A stretch of DNA of 9,625 nt, taken from NCBI GenBank assembly GCA_964408785.1, contig CAYPAS010000027.1:1-9625 (forward strand). The letters run 5' to 3'. A program made the position numbers and the translations under genes. This document shows positions 1 through 6,836 of the stretch, in pieces. The notes under the pieces are model-generated. The model saw nothing but the letters and a program-made list of their open reading frames with translations. It was not told the origin of the DNA and did no database searches. The stretch comes from UBA12465 sp964408785. GTDB lineage: Bacteria > Patescibacteriota > Patescibacteriia > Patescibacteriales > UBA12465. Each line of letters opens with the position of its first letter. Positions within the stretch are counted from its first letter, which is position 1.

Positions 1-2188
1 CATAATTGGCAGTATCAGAAAACTCAGTAAAGATAATGATTTTTCTATTTTTCTCCCGACTTATCGATGAGGTTATTTTTTCTTTGAAAAAATTATATTT
101 CGGATCTTCGCTAACCGATTGCCATTGGTCTTGTATTTCCTTCAGTAAGTAAATATCTTTTTTTAGCGCGTCTTTGAATCCAGGCTGCATTTCAGAAACT
201 GGAATTTCTAATAACCCCTTGCCTTTGAGCCGAGAAATCAAATCTTCAAGCTCGCTTTCGGTCTTTTCTTCAAGCTCCTGAGTGGACGGCAAAAAGCCTT
301 TCTTATAAATCGGCACTACGCCTCTATTTTCATACCAATCAAGCATCATCTCGGATGACGCTATCATATTTTTCAAAGAAGCGCGAAAAGACCCCATTGA
401 ACTCTCAAAGCGCCTCACCAGCAAACGGCGCATGAATTTTGCCACGTTTACTTGAGCTTGGGTAATGCGCTGTATTTTCTCCTCCGGTGTCGCCTCGTTC
501 TCATCTTCGTCTTCATTTTCGATCAAATTATTAATGAATTTTGATCCGGCTTTTATATAGTAGGCCGGCTTATAGCGAGCGCCTTCAAACCCCGCAGAAT
601 TATCCGGCGAAGATATTTGATTCAAAGTTTTAACATAAAGCTCAGCCAAATCTCCCAAGTCATATTCGAGCAATTCCGGATCTTTGACTTTGGCAAAAGC
701 GACGCCCTGCTCTTTTAAATCTTTCTTATAATCCTCAATCTCATCCAAATCTAAACGAGAACGACGGATAACCAACGGCTCAATCATCGTTCGCAAATCA
801 TTGGCGATCGATTGCAATTCAGTGGCGATCTCTGACGCATCTGCATCGTCCTGCTTCGCCGAATTCCTAATACCGCGCCTGATTTTCTTGTAGCGCTTGA
901 ACAGATCGTGAAATGATATACTAAGATTTTCAACTGTCTTGATAGTTGACTGTCCGGGCGTGCTGAATAATTTGATCAAAGCATAAATATCCTTAGGATC
1001 ATTATTGAACGGCGTCGCCGACAAAGCCATTACAAAATTACCGGCGCATAATTTGTGTAATTGCTTATAATTATCCGTATCTTCATTGCGATGTTTATGC
1101 GCTTCGTCTAAAATAATCAACAAATCATTCTCATCATCACCGTGACGACTAAGCGCTTCTTCCACCTTGCCGGTGGTGTATACAAACCCCTTAAAGTCAA
1201 ATTCATTCAAATAGTCTTTCCATTGCTCCTCGAGATGTGGCGGCGCTATAATAATAGTCTTTAACCCGAGATTATGGGCGATGGTCGAAGCAATAATACT
1301 TTTTCCCAAACCGACTACATCAGCAATGATCACGCCGCCGAAACGCTTAATCCGATCAATGCCGAGATTGACCGCATCTTTCTGATATTTAAGATCGGAG
1401 AATTTACCAGCGGTTATTTGTTGCGGGGTTTTCATCCCCTCAACCTCTTCCACAGAAAAATACTCATCCAACACGCGATAATACATTAATTTCGGATCTG
1501 GTAGCTGATACAGCCAAATCTTTTTCTTCACTTCCGCCAAAAATTCTTCTGAAGTTTCTATATCGGAAATCACGATATTACTTTTGTCGTTCCAAGCCTC
1601 TTCAAAACGAGCCAAATCTTCCTCATAGTAATGTTTCTCAATCAAGACTCGATTAAATTCCTTTTGTCCTTTGAGACCGGAATGCGTTAAATTACTGGAA
1701 CCTTCAATAACAACTCCAGGCTTTTCTCCGTTCTCCGAATATTCTTTCTTGTTGTGCAGAATATAGAATTTAGAATGATTTGCTTGAGCTGTCTTTTTTA
1801 TCTGCAAACTGCCATCCTTTATTTTCTGCAAAAATATTTCAAAAGCTTTTACTGATTCGTCATTATCAAAATAATCAGTATCGTTGAAAATCTTTGAAAA
1901 ATTATCAATATAATCTACCTTAACTCTTGAACGAGAGGTCGTTTTCGTGTCTGTCGTGTTATTGTCCAAATTCAGATCACCAAAAGACGAAATTTTTTCG
2001 ATAATATTTTTATCAATATCCATCCCAACTAATATTCTGACCTGTTTATCTTTCAATTCATCATGCAAGTCATGAAATCCTGAAAAATAAAAATAACCAA
2101 CCAAAGCGTCAATCCTGTCGCAGTTAGGCAAAATATCTTTTAGATTTGAAGATAGCGTATTGGATCCAATATTTGTTATTACTGACAT
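1..2188 (-). CDS. PLD-like nuclease / SNF2-type helicase fusion, C-terminus cut off by window edge
   Basis: An open frame of 729 codons without a stop runs from ATG at 2188 off the left edge. Residues about 1-170 look like a phospholipase D-type nuclease domain: HSK at 138-140 (HxK) and EGSSN at 162-166. The classic Asp of HxKx4D is His145. A superfamily II helicase core follows: Q-motif-like LKYQ (Q269), Walker A GLGKS (293-297), DEAH (361-364), motif III SATP (390-393), an SNF2-like VIRRSR, and motif IV-like IIIFTEF near residue 718. About 320 residues, partly charged and probably helical, separate motifs III and IV. Motifs V and VI would lie left of the window. By family, such proteins are ATP-driven DNA translocases with a fused nuclease-like module, common in restriction and defence contexts. 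The gene starts 21 nt after fic, with no Shine-Dalgarno and no credible promoter of its own, so it is probably co-transcribed. The substrate is unknown. The domain call is firm; the defence role is inference. Confidence 0.9.
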   Translation of the reverse strand, partial: MSVITNIGSNTLSSNLKDILPNCDRIDALVGYFYFSGFHDLHDELKDKQVRILVGMDIDKNIIEKISSFGDLNLDNNTTDTKTTSRSRVKVDYIDNFSKIFNDTDYFDNDESVKAFEIFLQKIKDGSLQIKKTAQANHSKFYILHNKKEYSENGEKPGVVIEGSSNLTHSGLKGQKEFNRVLIEKHYYEEDLARFEEAWNDKSNIVISDIETSEEFLAEVKKKIWLYQLPDPKLMYYRVLDEYFSVEEVEGMKTPQQITAGKFSDLKYQKDAVNLGIDRIKRFGGVIIADVVGLGKSIIASTIAHNLGLKTIIIAPPHLEEQWKDYLNEFDFKGFVYTTGKVEEALSRHGDDENDLLIILDEAHKHRNEDTDNYKQLHKLCAGNFVMALSATPFNNDPKDIYALIKLFSTPGQSTIKTVENLSISFHDLFKRYKKIRRGIRNSAKQDDADASEIATELQSIANDLRTMIEPLVIRRSRLDLDEIEDYKKDLKEQGVAFAKVKDPELLEYDLGDLAELYVKTLNQISSPDNSAGFEGARYKPAYYIKAGSKFINNLIENEDEDENEATPEEKIQRITQAQVNVAKFMRRLLVRRFESSMGSFRASLKNMIASSEMMLDWYENRGVVPIYKKGFLPSTQELEEKTESELEDLISRLKGKGLLEIPVSEMQPGFKDALKKDIYLLKEIQDQWQSVSEDPKYNFFKEKITSSISREKNRKIIIFTEFSDTANY

Positions 2189-2209
2189 ATATTATAGATT
2201 ATTTTTATG

Positions 2210-3280
2210 CTAAATAATTTTATACCGCACACTCCTTCCCTCACCTAATCTCTCAATCTTCTTCATGTCCAACAATTTATTCAAGGCTTGTAAAACTGTC
2301 GGCGCGGGCATTTTCAGAACTTCACGGATTTCTTTTGGCGTTACTTCCTTGTGCTCGAGAATAAATTGCCATACCGCCAGCTGCTTTTCGGAAAGCAAGG
2401 TTTCAATTCTTTCTTTCTGACTTAACTCTACCGCCATTTTCGCTTGATCGCGGATAATTTCTAAGAAAAACAAAAGCCACGAAACTATTTTTGGTTCTTC
2501 GTCATTTAAAGTTTTTTGACTTTGATTGAGCGCCAGGTAATACGCGTCTTTATTATCTTCAATAAATTTCTCATGAGAAACATATGGTACGAAGTCATAG
2601 CCGGTTTTTAGCAATAACAAATTCGTCAATACACGCGAAGTGCGGCCATTACCATCTTGAAAAGGATGGATCTTTAAGAATTCCAAAACAAAATTGCCGA
2701 TGACAAGCAACGGATGGATAATTTTTTCTTCCAGCGCCTTTTGTGTCCATTCAATCAGCTCGGTCATTTCTTTCTGTGTTAAAAACGGCGGTGTCGGTTC
2801 AAAGACAATGCCAACGACATTGCCACTTTTATCATAAGCTGCAACTGTATTATCGCCGAATTTGTATTCGCCCAGATGCCCCTGATCTTTGTCTGAATAT
2901 TTTAAAAGCTCTTTGTGAAAATGCTTGATCGTATTCTCACTAAATTTAATAGTTTGCCAAGACTCAAACAAATTTTCAATAAGCTCTTTGTAACCAGCCA
3001 CTTCCTGCTGGTCACGGGTATTGAATTTTTGAATCTTTAGTCCGCTCTTAAACAGCTTTTCTATTTCTTCGTTGGAAAGCTTAGCGCCCTCAATGCGTGT
3101 TGAAGAACCGGCTGACGTAATAACAGTCGATCTTTTAAGTATGGTCAAAATCTGGGGTGATAAATTAACCCCAGCCGTCCACATACCCTGATAGCGCTCA
3201 ATCTCCGCAATAAAACCCTGAATCTTTTGAGCTTCAGTTATGTCTTTAAAATTGAACCTTTTTAGAAATTTATCTTGCAT
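2210..3280 (-). CDS. Class II Fic family protein (putative AMP-transferase) with C-terminal winged helix
   Basis: This 356-residue protein has the full Fic signature HPFQDGNGRTSR at 205-216, with catalytic His205, Asp209 and the Asn211/Arg213 nucleotide-binding positions. Upstream, STRIEG at 60-65 fits the inhibitory-helix motif (S/T)xxxE(G/N); its N-terminal location makes it class II, with Glu64 as the inhibitory residue. Residues about 295-356 look like a winged helix-turn-helix (PKEIREVLKMPAPTVLQAL, then a basic wing with RLGEGRSVRY). Family knowledge: Fic enzymes transfer AMP from ATP to a Ser/Thr/Tyr hydroxyl of a target, and the Fic-plus-wHTH layout of about 360-370 residues is common. 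The target cannot be read from sequence. No Shine-Dalgarno precedes the ATG; the stop is TAG. It is the first gene of a unit with the helicase downstream. The repeats in its promoter suggest autoregulation through the wHTH. It could instead be a deAMPylase or act mainly as a repressor. Confidence 0.93.
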   Translation of the reverse strand: MQDKFLKRFNFKDITEAQKIQGFIAEIERYQGMWTAGVNLSPQILTILKRSTVITSAGSSTRIEGAKLSNEEIEKLFKSGLKIQKFNTRDQQEVAGYKELIENLFESWQTIKFSENTIKHFHKELLKYSDKDQGHLGEYKFGDNTVAAYDKSGNVVGIVFEPTPPFLTQKEMTELIEWTQKALEEKIIHPLLVIGNFVLEFLKIHPFQDGNGRTSRVLTNLLLLKTGYDFVPYVSHEKFIEDNKDAYYLALNQSQKTLNDEEPKIVSWLLFFLEIIRDQAKMAVELSQKERIETLLSEKQLAVWQFILEHKEVTPKEIREVLKMPAPTVLQALNKLLDMKKIERLGEGRSVRYKII

Positions 3281-3287
3281 AAATTAT

Positions 3288-3330
3288 TCGCATATATTAG
3301 CTATATGTTATTATATGCGATTATATGCGA
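3288..3330. repeat. Operator-like repeats upstream of fic (10-bp tandem units plus inverted copy)
   Basis: Two identical tandem units TTATATGCGA lie at 3311-3320 and 3321-3330, preceded by a degenerate third, CTATATGTTA, at 3301-3310. An exact inverted 9-mer, TCGCATATA, lies at 3288-3296, facing TATATGCGA at 3312-3320 and 3322-3330. The 10-bp period places the units on one face of the helix. The units fill the spacer and overlap the -10 of the fic promoter, and the inverted copy falls in the predicted 5' leader. That layout is expected for a repressor operator. The Fic winged helix is the obvious candidate ligand; this is inference. Confidence 0.7.
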
Positions 3331-3338
3331 TTAGTCAA
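3310..3338 (-). promoter_or_regulatory. Sigma70-like promoter of the fic-helicase unit
   Basis: On the minus strand TTGACT (3333-3338) is followed after exactly 17 bp by a perfect TATAAT (3310-3315). The expected start of transcription is near 3303, giving a leader of about 22 nt before the fic ATG at 3280. The tandem repeats occupy the spacer and the -10, so bound protein would block RNA polymerase. It begins right after the U-rich tail of the ftsZ hairpin. Confidence 0.75.
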
Positions 3339-3340
3339 AT

Positions 3341-3372
3341 AGAAAAGAGCCATATCCACGATACAGCTCTTT
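3341..3372 (-). terminator. Probable intrinsic terminator after ftsZ
   Basis: AAAGAGC (3344-3350) pairs with GCTCTTT (3366-3372). Inside, TATC (3353-3356) pairs with GATA (3360-3363) around a 3-nt loop, with a 2x2 internal mismatch between the two helices. In minus-strand RNA the right side reads GCUCUUUUCUAUUU, a moderate U-rich tail. It lies 25 nt past the ftsZ stop and directly before the fic promoter. The internal mismatch makes it weaker than a textbook terminator, so some read-through is possible. Confidence 0.5.
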
Positions 3373-3396
3373 AAAATCTCAATATTTTAGCTAATA

Positions 3397-4584
3397 CTAC
3401 ATCATTTTTTTTCTAATAAAGGCTGGCACGCTCAAATCGTCATCCTCTTTATTTATCGGCTTTTCTGCTTTCTTTTCTAAGGCTGGCTTGACTGGAATGC
3501 TTTTAAAGACAGAGAATTTATTTTTATCTTTATCGGCCGGCGCTGGCGTAGCGCTATTTTCATTTTCTTTATCCGTAATAAAAGCCGTCGGTATATAAGA
3601 TTTGGCAGTATCCGTCTTCTGGTTGCGTCCGTGACCGTCGAAACCGGTGGCGACTACGGTTATCTTGATCTGATCTTTCATTTTTTCATCAACAACAGCA
3701 CCGAAAATTATCTTAGCATCTTCATCGGCCGCCGAAGTTATCACTTTAGCCGCCTCGCTAACCTCGGTCATACTCAAATCTGGACCACCAGTAATAGTAA
3801 AGACAATTCCTCGGGCGCCATCGATAGACATATCCAGTAAATTAGAATTTATGGCGTCTTTAGCGGCTTCTATTGCCTTGTTTTCACCGGAAGCCGTGCC
3901 GATTCCCATCAATGCTGAACCGGCGTTAGACATAACCGCCTTAACATCAGCAAAATCGGCATTAATGATTCCCGGGACAGTAATTATTTCAGCGATACCC
4001 TGGACTCCTTGGCGCAGAACATCATCAGCAATCTTAAAAGCATCGAGCAAAGAGGTGCGCTTATCAATAACTTGTAATAATTTATCGTTAGAGATAGTAA
4101 TTATCGTGTCGACTTTATCGGCTAGTTCGGAAAAGGCTCTTTCGGCAATATTCTTTCTTTGGCCACCCTCGAATATAAAGGGCTTAGTAACTACAGCCAC
4201 CGTTAAAGCGCCTAAATCCTTGGCAATCTGAGCTACTATTGGCGAAGCGCCAGAACCGGTGCCGCCGCCGAGACCGCAAGTTACAAAAACCATATCACAA
4301 TCCTTCAAAGCCTCCCTTATTTCGTTCTGAGATTCTTCCGCGGCGCCCTTGCCTAAATCCGGATTCATTCCGGCTCCTAAACCTCTAGTAACGGTTTTGC
4401 CGATATGTATTTTTTCCGCCGCTTTATTATAGTGCAAAGCCTGGACATCGGTATTGATAGCCACGAAACTAACGCCTTTGATGCCATTGGCAATCATACG
4501 GTTAATAGCACTGCCACCACCGCCACCGACGCCGACGACTTTTATCTTAGCAAAGGTTTCTATTTCTGGTTTAACTTCAGCCAT
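3397..4584 (-). CDS. ftsZ: Cell division protein FtsZ (tubulin-like GTPase)
   Basis: FtsZ polymerises with GTP into the cytoplasmic ring that organises septation. The 395-residue product is of normal length and complete. The N-terminal glycine-rich nucleotide loop is at about 17-25. The tubulin signature is GLGGGTGSG at 104-112. The synergy loop NADFADV (208-214) supplies Asn208, Asp210 and Asp213, which complete the GTPase site of the neighbouring subunit. A C-terminal globular domain runs to about 315, then a Lys/Asp/Pro-rich variable linker to about 380. It ends in DDLSVPAFIRKKM (382-394), the conserved tail peptide that binds FtsA and other tethers. The gene follows ftsA by 18 nt, so the two are almost certainly co-transcribed. 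The spacer has no Shine-Dalgarno, so initiation may depend on coupling to ftsA translation. The stop is TAG. Confidence 0.98.
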   Translation of the reverse strand: MAEVKPEIETFAKIKVVGVGGGGGSAINRMIANGIKGVSFVAINTDVQALHYNKAAEKIHIGKTVTRGLGAGMNPDLGKGAAEESQNEIREALKDCDMVFVTCGLGGGTGSGASPIVAQIAKDLGALTVAVVTKPFIFEGGQRKNIAERAFSELADKVDTIITISNDKLLQVIDKRTSLLDAFKIADDVLRQGVQGIAEIITVPGIINADFADVKAVMSNAGSALMGIGTASGENKAIEAAKDAINSNLLDMSIDGARGIVFTITGGPDLSMTEVSEAAKVITSAADEDAKIIFGAVVDEKMKDQIKITVVATGFDGHGRNQKTDTAKSYIPTAFITDKENENSATPAPADKDKNKFSVFKSIPVKPALEKKAEKPINKEDDDLSVPAFIRKKMM

Positions 4585-4602
4585 AAAATTTTCTATTAAT
4601 AT

Positions 4603-5862
4603 TTATTTGGGCATTATCTTGTTCCAGAGCCCCTTGGTTTTTTCTAATATGCTGGAAAAATTCTTCGTCAGATTATTTCCACCGGCCGCCTCGCCTTCCG
4701 TGTGGCTTCCCCAAATAACCAAGCCGAGAGCGGTTAAAAATTCTGGATTCTTAACTTTATCGATAACGACATTGATATTCTTAGCGGCGCCAACGGCGGC
4801 GGGTAAACGCAAACGTCTCTTGGCGGTTTCTACTAAGCCATTAAGCTCAGCGCCACCACCGACAAAAATCGCCCCCGCTGGCAGCATACCGGAACGATCT
4901 ATCTTTTTAAATTCCTCATCAATCTTATCAAAGATTTCTTCGACACGAGCGTTGATTATCTCTGCCAAATATTTATGAGAAATTGAATCAATATCATCAT
5001 TAACTTCTTCTTCCTTCACTAATTGGCTGACATCGATTTCATCTTTTTTATCTATCGATTCATAATCAGTAGTACCATATTCTTTCTTTATCCGCTCCGC
5101 TAAATTTATTGGACAGCGCAGACCAATAGCAATATCAGAAGTAATGTGTTCGGCCCCTATCGGCAATATAGCTGTGTGGATAAGATTTCTTTCTTCATAG
5201 ACAGCTAAAGATGTCGTGGAAGAACCGAGATTTATCAAGCAAACGCCGAGCTCTTTCTGCTTATTGCTTAAAACAGCCTCGGAAGCGGCCAAAGGAGCAA
5301 TGACTAAATCTTCGATTTCTAAACCAGTACGATAAATCGCTTTAGTTAAATTTTTAATCTGGGTGCTTAATCCCTGGACAATCAAAGTTTCTACTTCTAA
5401 ACGGATACCGTTCATGCCAATGGGATCCTTGACGTCATTCTGATTATCAACACTAAATTTTATCGGAATGACATGAAGAATTTCATAGTTAACAGGAACA
5501 GCTAAGGCTCTAGCGGCTTCTATAGAACGATTAACATCATTATCACTTATTTCACCATCACTGCGACTAACAGCCACCACCCCTTTGGAGCGTTCACATT
5601 TAATATAGGGGTCATTTATGCTAACCCAGACGCTAGTAATCGGTACGCCAACCAAGCGCTCAGCTTTTTCTAAGCAGGCTGAAATAGAAGAAGTGGTTTC
5701 TTCTATACTGTTAACGATACCGCGGTTAACTCCAGAAGTCGGGCCAGAAACAGCGCCGATAATCTGCAATTCATCGCCAGCCGGACCGGCAATCTTTTGG
5801 CCGATAACCAAGCGGATAGAGGTTGAGCCTATATCCAGACCGGCGATAATATTATCCTTCAT
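4603..5862 (-). CDS. ftsA: Cell division protein FtsA (actin-like membrane tether for FtsZ)
   Basis: FtsA is an actin-fold protein that anchors FtsZ filaments to the membrane and recruits later division proteins. The 419-residue length is typical. The phosphate-1 motif is GLDIGSTSIRLVIG at 8-21. The SHS2 (1C) region follows at roughly 80-165. The phosphate-2 motif is LINLGSSTTSLAVY at 209-222, and the adenosine motif AIFVGGGAELNGL is at 331-343. The C-terminus GLWNKIMPK (411-419) is a short basic amphipathic segment suited to membrane binding. Oddly, the usual Asp of phosphate-2 (D-I/L-G-G-G-T) is Asn211, and a second usual Asp is Ser218. An acidic stretch covers about 265-295. The related pilus protein PilM is an alternative given the prepilin peptidase nearby, but length, the C-terminal helix and the adjacent ftsZ favour FtsA. 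No Shine-Dalgarno precedes the ATG. Confidence 0.95.
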   Translation of the reverse strand: MKDNIIAGLDIGSTSIRLVIGQKIAGPAGDELQIIGAVSGPTSGVNRGIVNSIEETTSSISACLEKAERLVGVPITSVWVSINDPYIKCERSKGVVAVSRSDGEISDNDVNRSIEAARALAVPVNYEILHVIPIKFSVDNQNDVKDPIGMNGIRLEVETLIVQGLSTQIKNLTKAIYRTGLEIEDLVIAPLAASEAVLSNKQKELGVCLINLGSSTTSLAVYEERNLIHTAILPIGAEHITSDIAIGLRCPINLAERIKKEYGTTDYESIDKKDEIDVSQLVKEEEVNDDIDSISHKYLAEIINARVEEIFDKIDEEFKKIDRSGMLPAGAIFVGGGAELNGLVETAKRRLRLPAAVGAAKNINVVIDKVKNPEFLTALGLVIWGSHTEGEAAGGNNLTKNFSSILEKTKGLWNKIMPK

Positions 5863-5927
5863 AAGGTTTAAAGACTTTATCGCTAATATATAAAACTAGC
5901 AATTCAAGAGAAATTATTGCTGTTAAT

Positions 5928-5956
5928 ATTATACAAAATTTCTAAAAATATCACAA
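5928..5956 (-). promoter_or_regulatory. Sigma70-like promoter for ftsA-ftsZ
   Basis: In the 117-nt gap before ftsA, the minus strand has a perfect TATAAT (5928-5933) with TTGTGA (5951-5956; 4 of 6 match to TTGACA) at the ideal 17-bp spacing. Transcription would start near 5921, giving a leader of about 58 nt. I see no clear hairpin terminator after the prepilin peptidase stop, so read-through from upstream may add to ftsAZ expression. Confidence 0.6.
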
Positions 5957-5979
5957 TTCCCTCTCAACCCGAAAATCAC

Positions 5980-6825
5980 TTAATATAACCAGTTGGAAAA
6001 AAATGACGGGAAAAACATAACTACAATAGCGCCAGCTGCCAAAAAAACCCCCAAAGGTAAGCGATCTTTGCCGTTTTTTCCGGCAAAAGCGATCAGTGCC
6101 AAGCCGACAAGCGAGCCTGCTAAATAAGCGATTAATATTGCCGCCGCCAAGGAATTCGCTTGGGGTAAAATTATTCCCAAAGCCAGGCCTATCCAAATAT
6201 CGCCTTGGCCAATTCCCCGCCCCTTAGTCAATAAATACTGCAAAAGGAAAAAGGCGACGGCCAATAAAGCATAGAGCAATAAACCCCGCCCTAAATAATC
6301 AAATAAACCACTATAAGCGCCTAAATCGGTAAGCAGAGCCAGTCCATGCTGATAAATCAGGAAAGCTGAAATTGCTTTAAGAAAAAATAAAGCGATTGTC
6401 AGCGGTAAAAGCAAAGTAACTGGCACTAATTGCCAACGCCAATCATAAACAAAAACAATAATCAAAGCGGCCGCCGCTAACCAATCAATCAGCAGTCTTA
6501 AGAAAAAAATAATTTCATGATTTCTATAAACAGAAAAATCCTGGAAGTGCCGATAAAAAATAACGGAAAAAATTAGCGCTGTCGCCGCTTCAACTAAAGG
6601 ATATTGCCAAGAAATCTTTTTCGCGCAATAACGGCAACGCCCCTTTAGATTTAAGAAGCTTAAAATCGGCAGATTATCATACCAATGGATTAATTTGCGG
6701 CAAAGCGGACAAAAAGATCTTCCTTCTAAACTTTCGCCGGCCTGCCAGCGCCAAATAAGACTATTTAAAAAACTACCGATAATCGCTCCAAAAATAGCGA
6801 CAAAACTTATCAAGATTTTTTCCAT
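5980..6825 (-). CDS. pilD: Prepilin peptidase (A24 aspartic protease, PilD/TadV-type)
   Basis: This integral membrane bifunctional enzyme cuts the leader from type IV prepilin-like proteins and usually N-methylates the new N-terminus. The 281-residue product is full length. After the first membrane helix (about 5-24), the cytoplasmic domain carries two CxxC pairs, CPLC (39-42) and CRYC (64-67), the zinc motif found in the methylating forms. Catalytic aspartates are visible in YDWRWQLVPV (Asp128) and GIGQGDIWIG (Asp209), and RLPLGVFLAAGA (255-266) matches the conserved loop near the C-terminus. About eight hydrophobic segments follow the usual topology. It starts 11 nt after the upstream Wzy-like gene, with only a weak ribosome-binding site, so it is probably the second gene of that operon. 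The substrate pilins are outside the window; competence or type IV pili are the likely use. Confidence 0.95.
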   Translation of the reverse strand: MEKILISFVAIFGAIIGSFLNSLIWRWQAGESLEGRSFCPLCRKLIHWYDNLPILSFLNLKGRCRYCAKKISWQYPLVEAATALIFSVIFYRHFQDFSVYRNHEIIFFLRLLIDWLAAAALIIVFVYDWRWQLVPVTLLLPLTIALFFLKAISAFLIYQHGLALLTDLGAYSGLFDYLGRGLLLYALLAVAFFLLQYLLTKGRGIGQGDIWIGLALGIILPQANSLAAAILIAYLAGSLVGLALIAFAGKNGKDRLPLGVFLAAGAIVVMFFPSFFSNWLY

Positions 6826-6836
6826 ATCCAGGTTAA

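Noticed and set aside
1274..1489. A 71-codon plus-strand frame
   Set aside because: It lies antisense to the helicase Walker A region; the minus-strand frame carries the conserved motifs.
2191..2196. TATAAT just upstream of the helicase start as a separate promoter
   Set aside because: It ends 2 nt before the ATG, so transcription would begin inside the coding sequence, and the next in-frame Met lies well inside the PLD domain. AT-rich sequence explains it.
3288..3330. A short CRISPR-like array
   Set aside because: The units are 10 bp and directly adjacent without spacers, and they overlap a promoter; this is an operator layout.
3631..4978. Several plus-strand open frames opposite ftsZ and ftsA, up to 174 codons
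   Set aside because: They are antisense to two well-conserved genes, show low-complexity composition and no recognisable domains, and have no promoter or start signal. They are shadows of the codon pattern of ftsZ and ftsA.
5951..6196. An 81-codon minus-strand frame overlapping the end of the prepilin peptidase
   Set aside because: It is in another frame of a gene whose catalytic motifs are intact, and its product is Arg/Gly/Phe-rich without family features.
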